NCBI RefSeq assembly: GCF_900156375.1
Contig: NZ_FTNK01000005.1
Coordinates: 248,001-312,000 of the forward strand
DNA length: 64,000 nucleotides
Origin: Paenibacillus macquariensis
GTDB lineage: Bacteria > Bacillota > Bacilli > Paenibacillales > Paenibacillaceae
Reading direction: 5' to 3'
Made by a program: the position numbers and the translations under genes. Under the pieces are notes generated by a model. It saw only the letters and a list, made by a program, of their open reading frames with translations, was not told the DNA's origin and did not search any database. This document shows, one piece after another, positions 1-10,128 of the stretch (positions are counted from its first letter, which is position 1; each line of letters opens with the position of its first letter).

Positions 1-1040
1 AAAATACAGGTGTTCTTCCACTTCAACCAGAGCAACAGATTGCTCTAATTGGTCCGTTCGCGCAGAGCAAAGATATTCTTGGTTCATGGTCATGGACGGG
101 TGCCGAAGAGCGTTTTATGAACTTGAATGAAGCTATTCAGGGGAAAATGACATCCTCTAAAGTGCTAGTTGCAGAAGGTTCAGGGATCGATACAATAACT
201 GAGCAGCAAATGCAAGAAGCAGTGGAGGTTGCCCGTCAATCAGATGTTATCGTTCTTGCACTGGGTGAGAGCTCACTTATGAGCGGAGAAGGTGGAAGTC
301 GTACAGACATTCGTTTGCCAGAAGCACAGCTTCAACTGATTGCTAAATTACGTACATTGGATAAGCCTATGGTTGTTGTCTTGTTTAATGGACGTCCGCT
401 AGATCTTCATGGTGTTGAAGATCAAGTAGATGCTGTTCTGGAAGCTTGGTTCCCAGGAAGTGAGGGAGCTAGCGCGATTATAGACATTCTATATGGTGAT
501 GTGAATCCATCAGGACGTCTAACAATGTCGTTCCCACAGTCGGTGGGACAGATACCTGTTTACTATAATCATTACAATACAGGGCGCCCGAAAAAGGAAT
601 CCGAACCAGATAATCGCTACGCATCACAATATTTAGATAGCCCGAATGAGCCTTTATATCCATTTGGTTATGGATTAAGTTATACGGAATTTAAATACGA
701 AGAAATGGTACTATCAGCGGAAGAAATGACGTCAGACCTTCCACTTCAGATTACAACGAAGATCACGAACAAAGGCAATAGAGCTGGGGAAGAAGTCGTG
801 CAACTCTATATTCGCGATATCACTGGCGAGGTTGTTAGACCGATGAAGGAGTTAAAAGCTTACTCCAAAGTGCTACTACAGCCGGGCGAAAGTAAAGAAG
901 TCAGCTTTACAGTGACAGAGGAGCAGCTTAAGTATCATCATTATGATTTGAGCTACACAAGTGATGCGGGTGAGTTCGCCGTGTTTGTAGGTCCAAATAG
1001 TCGTGACGCAGGTGAGCGTAGATTTCGTCTTTTGAAGTAA
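1..1040 (+). CDS. GH3 beta-glucosidase, C-terminal part (5' end outside window)
   Basis: The reading frame is open from the left window edge, so only the last 346 or so residues are seen. The GH3 C-terminal domain carries the GESSLMSGEGGSR motif typical of BglX-type enzymes. The hallmark PFGYGLSYTEF follows, then a fibronectin-III-like domain with GEEVVQLYIRD and LQPGESKEVSF. The catalytic Asp nucleophile lies in the missing N-terminal domain. The gene sits 55 bases ahead of a 1,2-beta-oligoglucan phosphorylase, so sophorose-type beta-1,2-glucosides are the likely substrates. Listeria innocua has a comparable pair (lin1840/lin1839). The family is certain; the linkage preference is inferred from the neighbour. 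Confidence 0.9.
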   Translation, partial: NTGVLPLQPEQQIALIGPFAQSKDILGSWSWTGAEERFMNLNEAIQGKMTSSKVLVAEGSGIDTITEQQMQEAVEVARQSDVIVLALGESSLMSGEGGSRTDIRLPEAQLQLIAKLRTLDKPMVVVLFNGRPLDLHGVEDQVDAVLEAWFPGSEGASAIIDILYGDVNPSGRLTMSFPQSVGQIPVYYNHYNTGRPKKESEPDNRYASQYLDSPNEPLYPFGYGLSYTEFKYEEMVLSAEEMTSDLPLQITTKITNKGNRAGEEVVQLYIRDITGEVVRPMKELKAYSKVLLQPGESKEVSFTVTEEQLKYHHYDLSYTSDAGEFAVFVGPNSRDAGERRFRLLK

Positions 1041-1095
1041 ACAAGAAAACAACATATTACCTAATGAACCTTACAGAGAGTAGGAGTGAGAGAAC

Positions 1096-4000
1096 ATGGT
1101 ATGGAAGAATGCCGAATTGTTTACTTTGGAAGCAGGGAGTCTAACGTTTAAATTCTTGCCAAGCGGAGATTTGTTTCAGGCTATGCATGGAAGAACAATG
1201 CTTAATCAATGGTTATCGAATTCAATCGATGGATCGATGAATAATATATATTTGCGATTACATGATGAAGAGGGAATTAAAGCGTACCCGTTGCTTGGAG
1301 TTAGGTCACAGAGTCGTGTTCGTAAGTTTGATAATCGCGTTGTATTTGAAGGTATCGTTGAAGCTGTTCGTTATCAAGTGATGTTCACGCCTACAGAGCA
1401 AGGGATATGGTTCTGGGATGTCAAAGTCGAGGGACATCATAAGCAAATAGACGTGATATATGGACAAGATATGGGGAACGCAGATGCAGGTACGGTTCGA
1501 AGTAACGAGGCTTACTTATCTCAGTATATTGATCATACCGTATTTGAAGATGAGCGTAATGGATATGTTGTCTGCTCAAGGCAGAATCAGCCCCAAGGTG
1601 GCGCATTCCCGTACATTCAACAGGGATCTTTAACGAAGGTTGTTTCCTATTCAACAGATGGCTTTCAATTCTATGGATTATCATACAAAGAAACAAATGA
1701 GCCGGCTTGTTTAACGCAAGATACTTTGGCTAATGAAGTCTATCAATACGAATTTGCCTATACAGCCTTACAATCGGAACGTATTACGTTAGATGGAGAA
1801 GCTAGATTCGTATTTTACGGATTATGTAAGGAAGACCATCCCAATGCGATTTCTACATTAGAGTTCGGTGAGGAAGTATCACAGGCACGTGAAGCAGTTG
1901 AGAAGCTAAGTTTTGAGGGTGGAGAACTTCTGGAACGTGTCTCTCTATTGCCTTCTATAGGAACTCCGCTACATACGGAGGCTATGAGTAAGACGGAGAT
2001 AAACCGTTTATTCCCTGATCGTCAGCAAGAGGAGATGGAAGGGAACGACTTACTCGCTTTTTTCACGGACCGTTATGAGCATGTGGTTCTGAAGGAGAAA
2101 GAGCTAAGAGTGGAGCGTCCTCACGGACATATTCTAATGAGTGGCGACAATGTAACTTTGAAGAAACCTGTTATTACAACGACTTCATATATGTACGGAA
2201 TTTTTAATTCTCAGCTAGTTGTTGGAAATACCAATTTCAATAAAATGACGACAAATGCGAGAAACCCACTTAATGTGCCCAAAACATCGGGACAGCGGAT
2301 CTATATCGAACTAGAGGGTACGTATCGACTATTGACGATGCCATCCCTATTCGAGATGGGCTTCAACTACGTACGTTGGTATTATAAAATGCAAGATGAT
2401 CTATTGATCATCACTAACTTTACGACGGTAGATTCACCAGAAGTTCGATTGAATGTACGTTCAGAACGTGGCATATCCTATCGATTCCTAGTGAGTAACC
2501 AGATTACAATGAATGTCAATGAATATGAAGTTTCTTCTCATATGCAGGATCATGGTGATTATCTATCATTTCATGCAGACGAGACATCCTTAAGTGCGGA
2601 TATTTATCCAGACTTGGAGTATCGTATTCATATAACTGGAACGAGCATGACGGTTTCAGATGAGCGTATGCTCGTAAGTACTGTTGAACCGGGTGAAGCT
2701 TCGTTGACTGTGCTTGCGTTAGAAGCTAGCAGTGAATGGACGATGACCTTCCAAGGACTACTGAACGGTGGGGAACTACCATTAGTAGAGCGGCAGGTTG
2801 ATGAAGAAATAGCGCGTTACCGGGAATTCTTCCGTTCTGTAATGAATGGATTTCATTTGTCAGCAGGTAATGGGGATGAAGCAGATCTGTTTAAGGTGAA
2901 CGGACTCGCTTGGTGGTATACGCACAATATGCTTGTGCACTATTCTGTGCCACATGGCCTAGAGCAATATGGTGGAGCTGCATGGGGAACACGTGATGTC
3001 TGCCAGGGGCCTGTCGAATATTTCATGGCGACTCATAAATATGATCAGGTACGTGCCACTTTGTTAACGATATTCTCTCACCAGTTCGAAGATGATGGCA
3101 ACTGGCCGCAGTGGTTCATGTTCGATAAATATACGAAGATTCAACAAGAAGAGAGCCATGGAGACATCATCGTATGGCCGCTGAAAGTACTAGGCGATTA
3201 TTTGAGTGTTACTCGTGATTACAGCATATTGGAACAACAAGTACCCTATACAAGTAAACATGGCTTTGATTTCACAACAGAGACAGCTACAGTATTAGAG
3301 CATGCTTATAAGGAAATTGATTATATTAAGAATCATTTTCTACATGGCACGCACTTGTCTTCCTACGGGGATGGCGATTGGGATGATACGTTGCAGCCTG
3401 CAAATGCACAATTGAAGCAGTATATGGTAAGTAGTTGGACTGTAGCGCTGACATATCAGACGTTGAAACAATTCTCGCGCGTGATGGAAGCTGTTGATCC
3501 AACTTCAGCTGCAAGTTTACGGGGTCTGGCGGATGGAATCCAAAGTGATTTCAATAAATACATGCTTCATACCGAAGTTATTCCAGGTTTCTTATATATG
3601 GATAACCCTGAACAGGTGAAATTGATGGTTCATCCAAGTGATACGGAGACAGGTATACAATATCGATTGTTACCGATGACACGAAGCATGATTAGTGAGC
3701 TGTTGACCCCTGAACAAGCGGCGTCGCATTATGAGATCATTCGTGAACAATTGTTTTGTCCAGACGGTGTTCGGTTAATGAATCGTCCTGCACAATATGA
3801 TGGAGGCGTGAGCACCCACTTTAAACGTGCTGAACAAGCTTCGAACTTTGGACGTGAGATTGGACTGCAATATGTACATGCCCATATTCGCTATGTAGAA
3901 GCGATGGCTAAACTAGGTAAAGAAGATGAAGTATGGGGCGGGCTTGCTCGAATCAATCCTATTGGGTTGAAAGATGTTGTTCCGAACGCTGAAATACGTC

Positions 4001-4437
4001 AAAGTAATGCGTATTTCAGTAGCTCTGATGGTAAATTTAATACGCGTTATGAAGCACAAGACCGATTTGATGAATTACGTAGCGGAGAGGTACCTGTGAA
4101 AGGTGGCTGGAAGATTTATTCTAGTGGCCCCGGGATCTATATGAATCAATTGATCTCTAACGCTCTAGGTATCCGCCAAGAGGCAGGCAACCTGATCATT
4201 GATCCAGTGTTACCGCAATCGTTAGATGGTCTACGTTTCGACTTCGAGTATGCCGGAGCGCCAGTGCAATTTGTATATCATTTAAACAGCGGTGAGAATC
4301 GTGTCACTATAAATGGTCAGGATGTTGCTACAGAGACAACGGCGAATCGTTATCGTACCGGTGGATTGCGAATTGATCGGGAAGAGTTCGATCGTGTGCG
4401 TTCAACAGATTTGAATATAGTTGAAATCTACATGTAA
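1096..4437 (+). CDS. 1,2-beta-oligoglucan phosphorylase (GH94, SOGP type)
   Basis: This 1113-residue protein is predicted to split beta-1,2-gluco-oligosaccharides with phosphate, giving alpha-glucose 1-phosphate, in the cytoplasm. No signal peptide is seen. The first 600 or so residues are beta-rich. The (alpha/alpha)6 catalytic domain then shows GGAAWGTRDVCQG near residue 626 and GDGDWDD near 758-764, whose Asp is the expected general acid. Length and motifs fit the sophorose/1,2-beta-oligoglucan phosphorylase branch (Listeria Lin1839, Lachnoclostridium Cphy_1280) better than cellobiose phosphorylase, which is about 800 residues. An AGGAG lies ahead of the ATG, and a terminator follows. It is probably co-transcribed with the GH3 gene. 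Confidence 0.82.
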   Translation: MVWKNAELFTLEAGSLTFKFLPSGDLFQAMHGRTMLNQWLSNSIDGSMNNIYLRLHDEEGIKAYPLLGVRSQSRVRKFDNRVVFEGIVEAVRYQVMFTPTEQGIWFWDVKVEGHHKQIDVIYGQDMGNADAGTVRSNEAYLSQYIDHTVFEDERNGYVVCSRQNQPQGGAFPYIQQGSLTKVVSYSTDGFQFYGLSYKETNEPACLTQDTLANEVYQYEFAYTALQSERITLDGEARFVFYGLCKEDHPNAISTLEFGEEVSQAREAVEKLSFEGGELLERVSLLPSIGTPLHTEAMSKTEINRLFPDRQQEEMEGNDLLAFFTDRYEHVVLKEKELRVERPHGHILMSGDNVTLKKPVITTTSYMYGIFNSQLVVGNTNFNKMTTNARNPLNVPKTSGQRIYIELEGTYRLLTMPSLFEMGFNYVRWYYKMQDDLLIITNFTTVDSPEVRLNVRSERGISYRFLVSNQITMNVNEYEVSSHMQDHGDYLSFHADETSLSADIYPDLEYRIHITGTSMTVSDERMLVSTVEPGEASLTVLALEASSEWTMTFQGLLNGGELPLVERQVDEEIARYREFFRSVMNGFHLSAGNGDEADLFKVNGLAWWYTHNMLVHYSVPHGLEQYGGAAWGTRDVCQGPVEYFMATHKYDQVRATLLTIFSHQFEDDGNWPQWFMFDKYTKIQQEESHGDIIVWPLKVLGDYLSVTRDYSILEQQVPYTSKHGFDFTTETATVLEHAYKEIDYIKNHFLHGTHLSSYGDGDWDDTLQPANAQLKQYMVSSWTVALTYQTLKQFSRVMEAVDPTSAASLRGLADGIQSDFNKYMLHTEVIPGFLYMDNPEQVKLMVHPSDTETGIQYRLLPMTRSMISELLTPEQAASHYEIIREQLFCPDGVRLMNRPAQYDGGVSTHFKRAEQASNFGREIGLQYVHAHIRYVEAMAKLGKEDEVWGGLARINPIGLKDVVPNAEIRQSNAYFSSSDGKFNTRYEAQDRFDELRSGEVPVKGGWKIYSSGPGIYMNQLISNALGIRQEAGNLIIDPVLPQSLDGLRFDFEYAGAPVQFVYHLNSGENRVTINGQDVATETTANRYRTGGLRIDREEFDRVRSTDLNIVEIYM

Positions 4438-4512
4438 TTCAATTCATAGAGCTTTAAATACCATTTAAATACCTTACCTTTTCATTCATTGGATGTTTGA
4501 AATGTGAAATAT

Positions 4513-4552
4513 TCAAAGAAGCCCCTTATATAAGTGGGCTTCTTTGAATTGT
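4513..4552 (+). terminator. Intrinsic terminator after the GH94 gene
   Basis: Arms CAAAGAAGCCC and GGGCTTCTTTG enclose a short AT-rich loop. The hairpin closes the GH3-GH94 unit. Confidence 0.75.
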
Positions 4553-4592
4553 TGCTAGGTTACGAGCAATGGGATTCAAGTTTTAAAGTGAG

Positions 4593-4618
4593 TTTACATA
4601 TATTTACCTTGATTCAAA
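4593..4618 (+). promoter_or_regulatory. Candidate PhoP box (tandem 6-mers)
   Basis: TTTACA, TTTACC and TTCAAA begin at 4593, 4603 and 4613, an exact 10-base period. This resembles the tandem TT(A/T/C)A(C/T)A repeats bound by PhoP in Bacillus. It lies about 75 bases ahead of a secreted phosphoesterase gene, where phosphate control would make sense. The third repeat is imperfect. Confidence 0.5.
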
Positions 4619-4691
4619 CATTACGAAAACAATCCTTTGTTATTATGGTTCGGTGTAGGTGTAATCATAATATATATAAGGGAGATACCTA

Positions 4692-7600
4692 ATGAATAAG
4701 TTAGTTAGAAAGATAGTTTCCACCACTCTTGCCCTAATCATGGTATTAAGTCTTATCGCTACAGGAACACCAGCATTTGCGGCACAGAACGCAGACGAGG
4801 GCTCGCCTCAGTTGAAGTCGGTTCTACCCAGTGTTCCAATGCCTTTATTAGAAAAGAACTCTATATGGAAGTATCTAGATCATGGTACAGATCAAACGAC
4901 AGTATGGCGTGCCGTATATGATGATACAAATTGGGAAACAGGTCCGGCTCCTTTGGGATATAAGGATGACGGAAAAGGAGTTAGTACTTCAGAATTTGGA
5001 GGGTTGAATACAACCGTACAATACGGATCTAATATTAAGACTAAATACCGTACTACATATTTCCGAACGAATCTGAATGTAGATTTGGCTCAGGTGGTCA
5101 GTTACGACCGAATTATGGCTACATTGGGTGTTGATGATGGAGCTGTGCTCTATTTGAATGGTAATGAAATTTACCGTGCCGGTATGCCTGAAGGAGAAAT
5201 AAACTTCTTTACCAAAAGTACTAGTAATAAAAGTAGCCCGGTTATTTATTCAGCAGTTGATCTTACAACTTTATTAAAAGCCAATCTCAAGGATGGAGAT
5301 AATGTACTTGCTGCTGAGGTTCACCAAAATAACGATAGTAGCTCGGATCTCTACTTTGATATGAATCTCATAGCCTATCCTTTAGCAGACAAACCAGATC
5401 CAGGGGTTCCGGTTATAGGGAAACCTGAATCCATTGCGTTGACCTTTAATGGGAATCCACAAACCAGTATGGCATTTTCTTGGTATGCACCGGAGTCTGT
5501 AAAAGGTACTAAGTTGGAAGTGGTTGATGCTTCTAGATTGATTAACGGTGAATTTCCAACTACAGGGATTCAATCGTATGATGGTACTTCAGATACGATC
5601 AGTGTGTTTAAGACAAAGGCAGATAAATCATCCAATAAACCGATTGTTGTGACCAGCCATAAGGTAATCGCTGATGGCTTACAGCCTGGGACCGCATATG
5701 CTTACCGTGCTGGGGATGGCCAAGCTGATAATTGGAGTCCTATGGGTACTTTTAAAACGGAAAGCTCTGGCAATAACGCATTCCAATTCCTATATACAAC
5801 TGATTCGCAAGGAACCTCAGAAAGCGATTTTGAGATTTGGAATCATACACTTCAAGAAGGAATGAGCAAGTTCCCAGCCACTAAATTCATTCTGAATGCT
5901 GGAGATTTGGTGGATAATGGTGATATAGAAGAGCAATGGTCATGGTTTTTTAATAAAGCGAAGGATATATTGACGCAAACACCAATGGTTCCTGTAGTAG
6001 GTAACCATGAAAGTAAGAATTTCAGTAACTTCACTTCACACTTTAATTTGCCTAATGTTTCGAACACAGGTGCTAAACCAGATGGATCGGTATATTCTTT
6101 AGATTATGGTTCAGCACATTTCATGGTGCTTAATACAGAGTACTATGGTGAAAGTTCAACAGCAGAAATTGTAGAAATCTATAATAAACAAGTAGAGTGG
6201 CTTCGTAGCGAAGTTGCTAAGACAGATAAGAAGTGGAAGGTAGTCTTCCTACATAAATCCCCTTATTCTGTTGCTAATCATTCGGATGACAAGGATGTTC
6301 TCTTTTATAGAGCTGAATTAACGAAGGTGTTTGATGAACTTGGAATTGATATGGTTGTTGGTGGTCATGATCATACATTCGCAAGAAGTTACCAAATGTA
6401 TAACAATGAGGTTCAGACAGACACGCCTGACGCTAACGGGATAGTAACAAATCCTAAAGGAACACTGTATCTGATTACCAATGCAGCAGGAAACAAGAGA
6501 TATAATGTTAGCAAAGGGCCTTTCCCATTTGCTGCTAAATATGCTCAGCCGGATAAGGAAATGTTCACGGGCGTAACTGTGACTGACGATGAGTTATCCT
6601 TCGAGGCATACACAACGACGACATCGGGAACGACAGACCTCTATGATCAGTATACTATCGTCAAGTCAGATGAGGTATCCAATCCTGTCCAACAGGCACA
6701 AGTAAATAAAACGGCAGATGGTAAATTAACGTTAACGTGGGATGCACCGGTATCAAATTCTGCGGTATCCGGATATAGAATTTATGAGAAGAATGATTTG
6801 GTAGTAGCAAATTGGAATGTAAATGTTCCTAATCAAGCGGGAGTGAATTCTTACAGTTACACGTTGGATAATGTCGATCCAAGTAAAACCTATCAGTTCG
6901 TCATAAAAGCTGTTAGCGGCAGAACAAACTCAGAAGCTGTCATTGTCTCGACTGCATCGAATGCTTCGATTAGCAAAGTGACCGTGACGTTCAATGGTGA
7001 TTCTGTTAGTTCTAAAGGATTCACATGGTACACACCACTGGCTTCTATGGGAAATGACTTGCAAGTAGTTAAGAAGGCAGATGGAACGCCAGATTATAGT
7101 AAGGTAACGAAATTTACTGGACGTTCTTCCATCTCTACGAATGCGAAGGATCAGTTGGTGCATAAGGCAGAAGCCACTGGGCTACAGCCAGATACCACTT
7201 ACTTCTTCAGAGTAGGTGACGAAGCACTTGGTATTTGGAGTGCAACAGGTACTTTCCAGACAGCGTCTGCATCCGGTAAATTTACATTTATAGATTTAGC
7301 TGATACTCAGGCGAAATCAGAAGACGAGGCTATTCTATCTGGACAAACACTAGCTAAGGCTCTGACTACAGTACCTGATGCTAAATTCGTAGTTCACAAT
7401 GGAGATATTGTAGATACAGGAACAAAAGAGGTTCAATGGGAATGGTTACTTGGTAACTCACAAGATAGTCTACTGAATACTACAATTGTTCCATCCGCGG
7501 GTAACCATGAGGATGAAGCGAATGCTTTCTATGAGCACTTCAATATCAAGGAGGCGCCAGGCTCTGCAACAGAAACCGGTGCTTATTATTCCTATAATTA

Positions 7601-9002
7601 CAGCAACGCGCACTTCGTAGTATTGAACAGTAATGAAGATTCTGATGAATACGCTAATTTTAGTAAGGATCAAGTAGAATGGCTTAAATCAGATGTGAAA
7701 GCAGCTAAGGCAGCCGGTTATAAATGGATCATTGTCAATATTCATAAAGGTCCATACACCACATCCAACCATGCTACGGATTCAGACATTATGGGCACCA
7801 ATGGTGTAAGAACAAAAATTGCTCCAATTATGACGGAGCTTGGAATAGACTTTGTTGTTCAAGGTCACGATCACATTTATGCACGTACTAAGCCGATTAA
7901 AGCTAATGGTACAGCAGCGACATCTGAGAAGATTACTGAAACTCTTAACGGTAAAAAGGTTGAATACACCGTAAATCCTGATGGTTCGATTTATCTCATT
8001 CCTGCTACAGCGGGTGCGAAGGTATATTACAAGAATCAAAAGCCGGATCTTGGAGACGCTTATTATAATCTCTTTGAGGTAGCTGATGAGAGTCATGCGG
8101 CTCCATATGGTCCGGATCCGAGTGATAACAAACGTCCTAAGCGTGGTCAAGTTCAGAACTTTGTGGGCATTACTGTCGATGGAGACAAACTGACAGCCGT
8201 TTCTTATGAGATTGATCAGAACAAGAATAATGCTGAGCCTTTCATTATTGAGCAATTCGGAATTATAAAGAAAACAAGTACTGATAATGGAAATGGCAAC
8301 ACAGGTGGTAACGGAAATACTGGCAACAATGGTAGTAACGGAAACACAGGGAATTCTGGTAATGCAGGTGGTAGTAACACCAGCGGAACGGTTGGAGGTA
8401 ATACAAGTACGGGTGGAAACCAAAATGGGAATAGTGGAAACAATAGTGGAACACAAGGTACTGTGAAATTTAAGGATCTAGGAAGTCATTGGGCAGCTGC
8501 TGTCATTCAGAAAGCCGCTGAATCTAATTTCGTGGAAGGTTATCCTGATAACACATTCCGTCCTAATCAGAAAGTTAATCGTATAGAATTCACCACAATG
8601 CTGGCTCGTGCTTTACAATTGCCGAACAGCGGAACGCTCCCAAGCTTTAAAGATTCAACTAAAATTCCAGCGTGGGGCATTTCCTTCGTTCAACAAGCGG
8701 TATCATTAGGCATTATTAGCGGTTATGATGACGGTACTTTCCGTCCAATGCAGAAGCTGAGCCGTGCAGAATTAACGGTTATGGTTGTACGCTCTCTGGG
8801 GATCACAGTGGATACCAAAGCCACATTATCCTTTGCGGATGCTAAGGATGTTCCGGCATGGGCAGTACCGTATATTGCAGCAGCGGTAGAGAAAGGTATT
8901 GTGAAGGGTATTGGTCAGAATCACTTTGCACCGAATCAGACAGCGACAAGAGCTGAAGCGGTTGCCATAATTCTGACTATGTTAGACAAGAAGGGAAAGT
9001 AA
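4692..9002 (+). CDS. Surface-anchored double metallophosphoesterase with three SLH domains
   Basis: A 1436-residue exported protein. The order is: signal peptide (1-30, ending TPAFA-A), galactose-binding-like beta domain (about 50-230), purple-acid-phosphatase N-terminal Fn3-like domain (240-355), metallophosphoesterase 1 (GDLVDNG near 401, GNHES 437, GGHDHT 557), Fn3 (about 670-765), a second PAP N-domain (770-880), metallophosphoesterase 2 (GDIVDTG near 903, GNHED 937, GHDHIYAR 1058), a Gly/Asn/Ser-rich linker (about 1195-1255) and three SLH repeats (near 1258, 1318, 1380). The SLH repeats should bind cell-wall polymer. Metal-binding Asp, Asn and His residues are kept in both cores. It probably releases phosphate from organic phosphoesters at the surface; the exact substrate is unknown. 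Confidence 0.88.
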   Translation: MNKLVRKIVSTTLALIMVLSLIATGTPAFAAQNADEGSPQLKSVLPSVPMPLLEKNSIWKYLDHGTDQTTVWRAVYDDTNWETGPAPLGYKDDGKGVSTSEFGGLNTTVQYGSNIKTKYRTTYFRTNLNVDLAQVVSYDRIMATLGVDDGAVLYLNGNEIYRAGMPEGEINFFTKSTSNKSSPVIYSAVDLTTLLKANLKDGDNVLAAEVHQNNDSSSDLYFDMNLIAYPLADKPDPGVPVIGKPESIALTFNGNPQTSMAFSWYAPESVKGTKLEVVDASRLINGEFPTTGIQSYDGTSDTISVFKTKADKSSNKPIVVTSHKVIADGLQPGTAYAYRAGDGQADNWSPMGTFKTESSGNNAFQFLYTTDSQGTSESDFEIWNHTLQEGMSKFPATKFILNAGDLVDNGDIEEQWSWFFNKAKDILTQTPMVPVVGNHESKNFSNFTSHFNLPNVSNTGAKPDGSVYSLDYGSAHFMVLNTEYYGESSTAEIVEIYNKQVEWLRSEVAKTDKKWKVVFLHKSPYSVANHSDDKDVLFYRAELTKVFDELGIDMVVGGHDHTFARSYQMYNNEVQTDTPDANGIVTNPKGTLYLITNAAGNKRYNVSKGPFPFAAKYAQPDKEMFTGVTVTDDELSFEAYTTTTSGTTDLYDQYTIVKSDEVSNPVQQAQVNKTADGKLTLTWDAPVSNSAVSGYRIYEKNDLVVANWNVNVPNQAGVNSYSYTLDNVDPSKTYQFVIKAVSGRTNSEAVIVSTASNASISKVTVTFNGDSVSSKGFTWYTPLASMGNDLQVVKKADGTPDYSKVTKFTGRSSISTNAKDQLVHKAEATGLQPDTTYFFRVGDEALGIWSATGTFQTASASGKFTFIDLADTQAKSEDEAILSGQTLAKALTTVPDAKFVVHNGDIVDTGTKEVQWEWLLGNSQDSLLNTTIVPSAGNHEDEANAFYEHFNIKEAPGSATETGAYYSYNYSNAHFVVLNSNEDSDEYANFSKDQVEWLKSDVKAAKAAGYKWIIVNIHKGPYTTSNHATDSDIMGTNGVRTKIAPIMTELGIDFVVQGHDHIYARTKPIKANGTAATSEKITETLNGKKVEYTVNPDGSIYLIPATAGAKVYYKNQKPDLGDAYYNLFEVADESHAAPYGPDPSDNKRPKRGQVQNFVGITVDGDKLTAVSYEIDQNKNNAEPFIIEQFGIIKKTSTDNGNGNTGGNGNTGNNGSNGNTGNSGNAGGSNTSGTVGGNTSTGGNQNGNSGNNSGTQGTVKFKDLGSHWAAAVIQKAAESNFVEGYPDNTFRPNQKVNRIEFTTMLARALQLPNSGTLPSFKDSTKIPAWGISFVQQAVSLGIISGYDDGTFRPMQKLSRAELTVMVVRSLGITVDTKATLSFADAKDVPAWAVPYIAAAVEKGIVKGIGQNHFAPNQTATRAEAVAIILTMLDKKGK

Positions 9003-9028
9003 TTTAAGATATTAAATTAAAAATGGAA

Positions 9029-9069
9029 CCAAAAAAGCTGGACCTGTGTTTTTGGGTCAGCTTTTTGGT
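9029..9069 (+). terminator. Intrinsic terminator after the phosphoesterase gene
   Basis: An A-rich arm ending AAAAAGCTG pairs with CAGCTTTTT across a loop of about 17 bases. It lies 27 bases after the stop codon and may also serve the converging lysR gene. Confidence 0.75.
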
Positions 9070-9194
9070 GTTCTGTAATAAATATTACCAATCACTTCTA
9101 TCCAAATCACTGAATTTAGAGAGAATATACTCTCAATAATGCCTCCGATTCCTAAATAGGTAGCCCTAGCGAGTTACATTACTTTGCATGGCAA

Positions 9195-10100
9195 TTACAT
9201 CTGCTCTTTAATAAACGCTACAAACTCACTCCGCAATGAAGACTGGGAAGAATCAGGTGGATAGGCCATGTATGAGGCTAAGGCAGAATTTTTTTGTTCG
9301 GGAATAGGTAGACACATGAGAGTGCCTTGAGCAATTTCGGCTTGAATACCTTTTCGTGGGAAAAAGGAAATATGATCATTCTGCGTTACCGCTAATTTCA
9401 CAGCTTCGGGTGAATCCATTTGAATTCGTTCCCACAGATGAATGACGTTTACATTGGACCAAGCTGTGGTGAATTCCTGTATACAAGATCCTTCTGCATG
9501 TTGAACGAAGAATTGTTTGGCTATGATCTGCGGGCTCAGTTGTTGAAGTTTCGAGAAAGGATGTGATGGACCAAAGATGACAACAAGCTCATCTTCCCAC
9601 AGATCTTCATGTTGAAACCCATCGAATAATCCCTGACGCGGTAGCCTGGATTGGCAAAAAGCGATATCGATGTCTTGATTCAGAAGCATTTGATGAATCA
9701 TATGGGTAGGTTTAATTGTCATTTGAAGTCGTGTCCCAGGATATTTAGTTGAGAATATACTTATTAATTCTGGTAAAAGATAAGTACCAATGATGGAGTC
9801 AGCTCCGATATGTAAGGAGCCCTTATCCAATATGGCATAATCACGAACCACCTTTTTGGCTTCGGCAGCAAGTCCAGTTATTTTCAAAGCATAAGGATAG
9901 AGGGCCTTTCCTGCTTCTGTTAGTACCATTCGTCCTCGCTTGGATTCAAATAATACAGTCCCCATCTCTTCTTCAAGACTTTTCATATGAAAGGTTACGG
10001 AGGGCTGCTTCATATTCAGTTCCTTTGCAACGTCGGTGACCTTTTTATATTTCTCTATGTAAACAAGGATCATTAATTTTAAAATGTTGATCGTAACCAC
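9195..10100 (-). CDS. LysR-family transcriptional regulator
   Basis: The 301-residue protein has an N-terminal winged HTH (about 1-65; AKELNMKQPSVTFHMKSLEE) and a LysR substrate-binding domain. It is divergent from pstS, with 200 bases between them. The start is GTG with a weak AAAAGG site, because the next Met has no ribosome binding site. Two palindromes lie in the shared region, one a classic T-N11-A LysR box next to its own start, so autoregulation is likely. Control of pst by this protein is only inferred from position. The ligand is unknown; the fold is like CysL and related proteins. Confidence 0.85.
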   Translation of the reverse strand: MVTINILKLMILVYIEKYKKVTDVAKELNMKQPSVTFHMKSLEEEMGTVLFESKRGRMVLTEAGKALYPYALKITGLAAEAKKVVRDYAILDKGSLHIGADSIIGTYLLPELISIFSTKYPGTRLQMTIKPTHMIHQMLLNQDIDIAFCQSRLPRQGLFDGFQHEDLWEDELVVIFGPSHPFSKLQQLSPQIIAKQFFVQHAEGSCIQEFTTAWSNVNVIHLWERIQMDSPEAVKLAVTQNDHISFFPRKGIQAEIAQGTLMCLPIPEQKNSALASYMAYPPDSSQSSLRSEFVAFIKEQM

Positions 10101-10128
10101 GCCTTTTTGTTTTATTATGATTAATTCA

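Noticed and set aside
8280..8455. Short repeated GGAAAT/GGTAAC-like units, considered as a CRISPR or repeat array
   Set aside because: They are codons of a Gly/Asn/Ser/Thr-rich linker in a clear open frame, with no constant repeat and spacer lengths.
7782..8456. 224-residue frame on the minus strand inside the phosphoesterase gene
   Set aside because: It is antisense to the conserved second phosphoesterase core and the Gly/Asn linker. Its Thr/Ile/Val/Ser-rich composition mirrors sense codons, and no ribosome binding site or family is seen.
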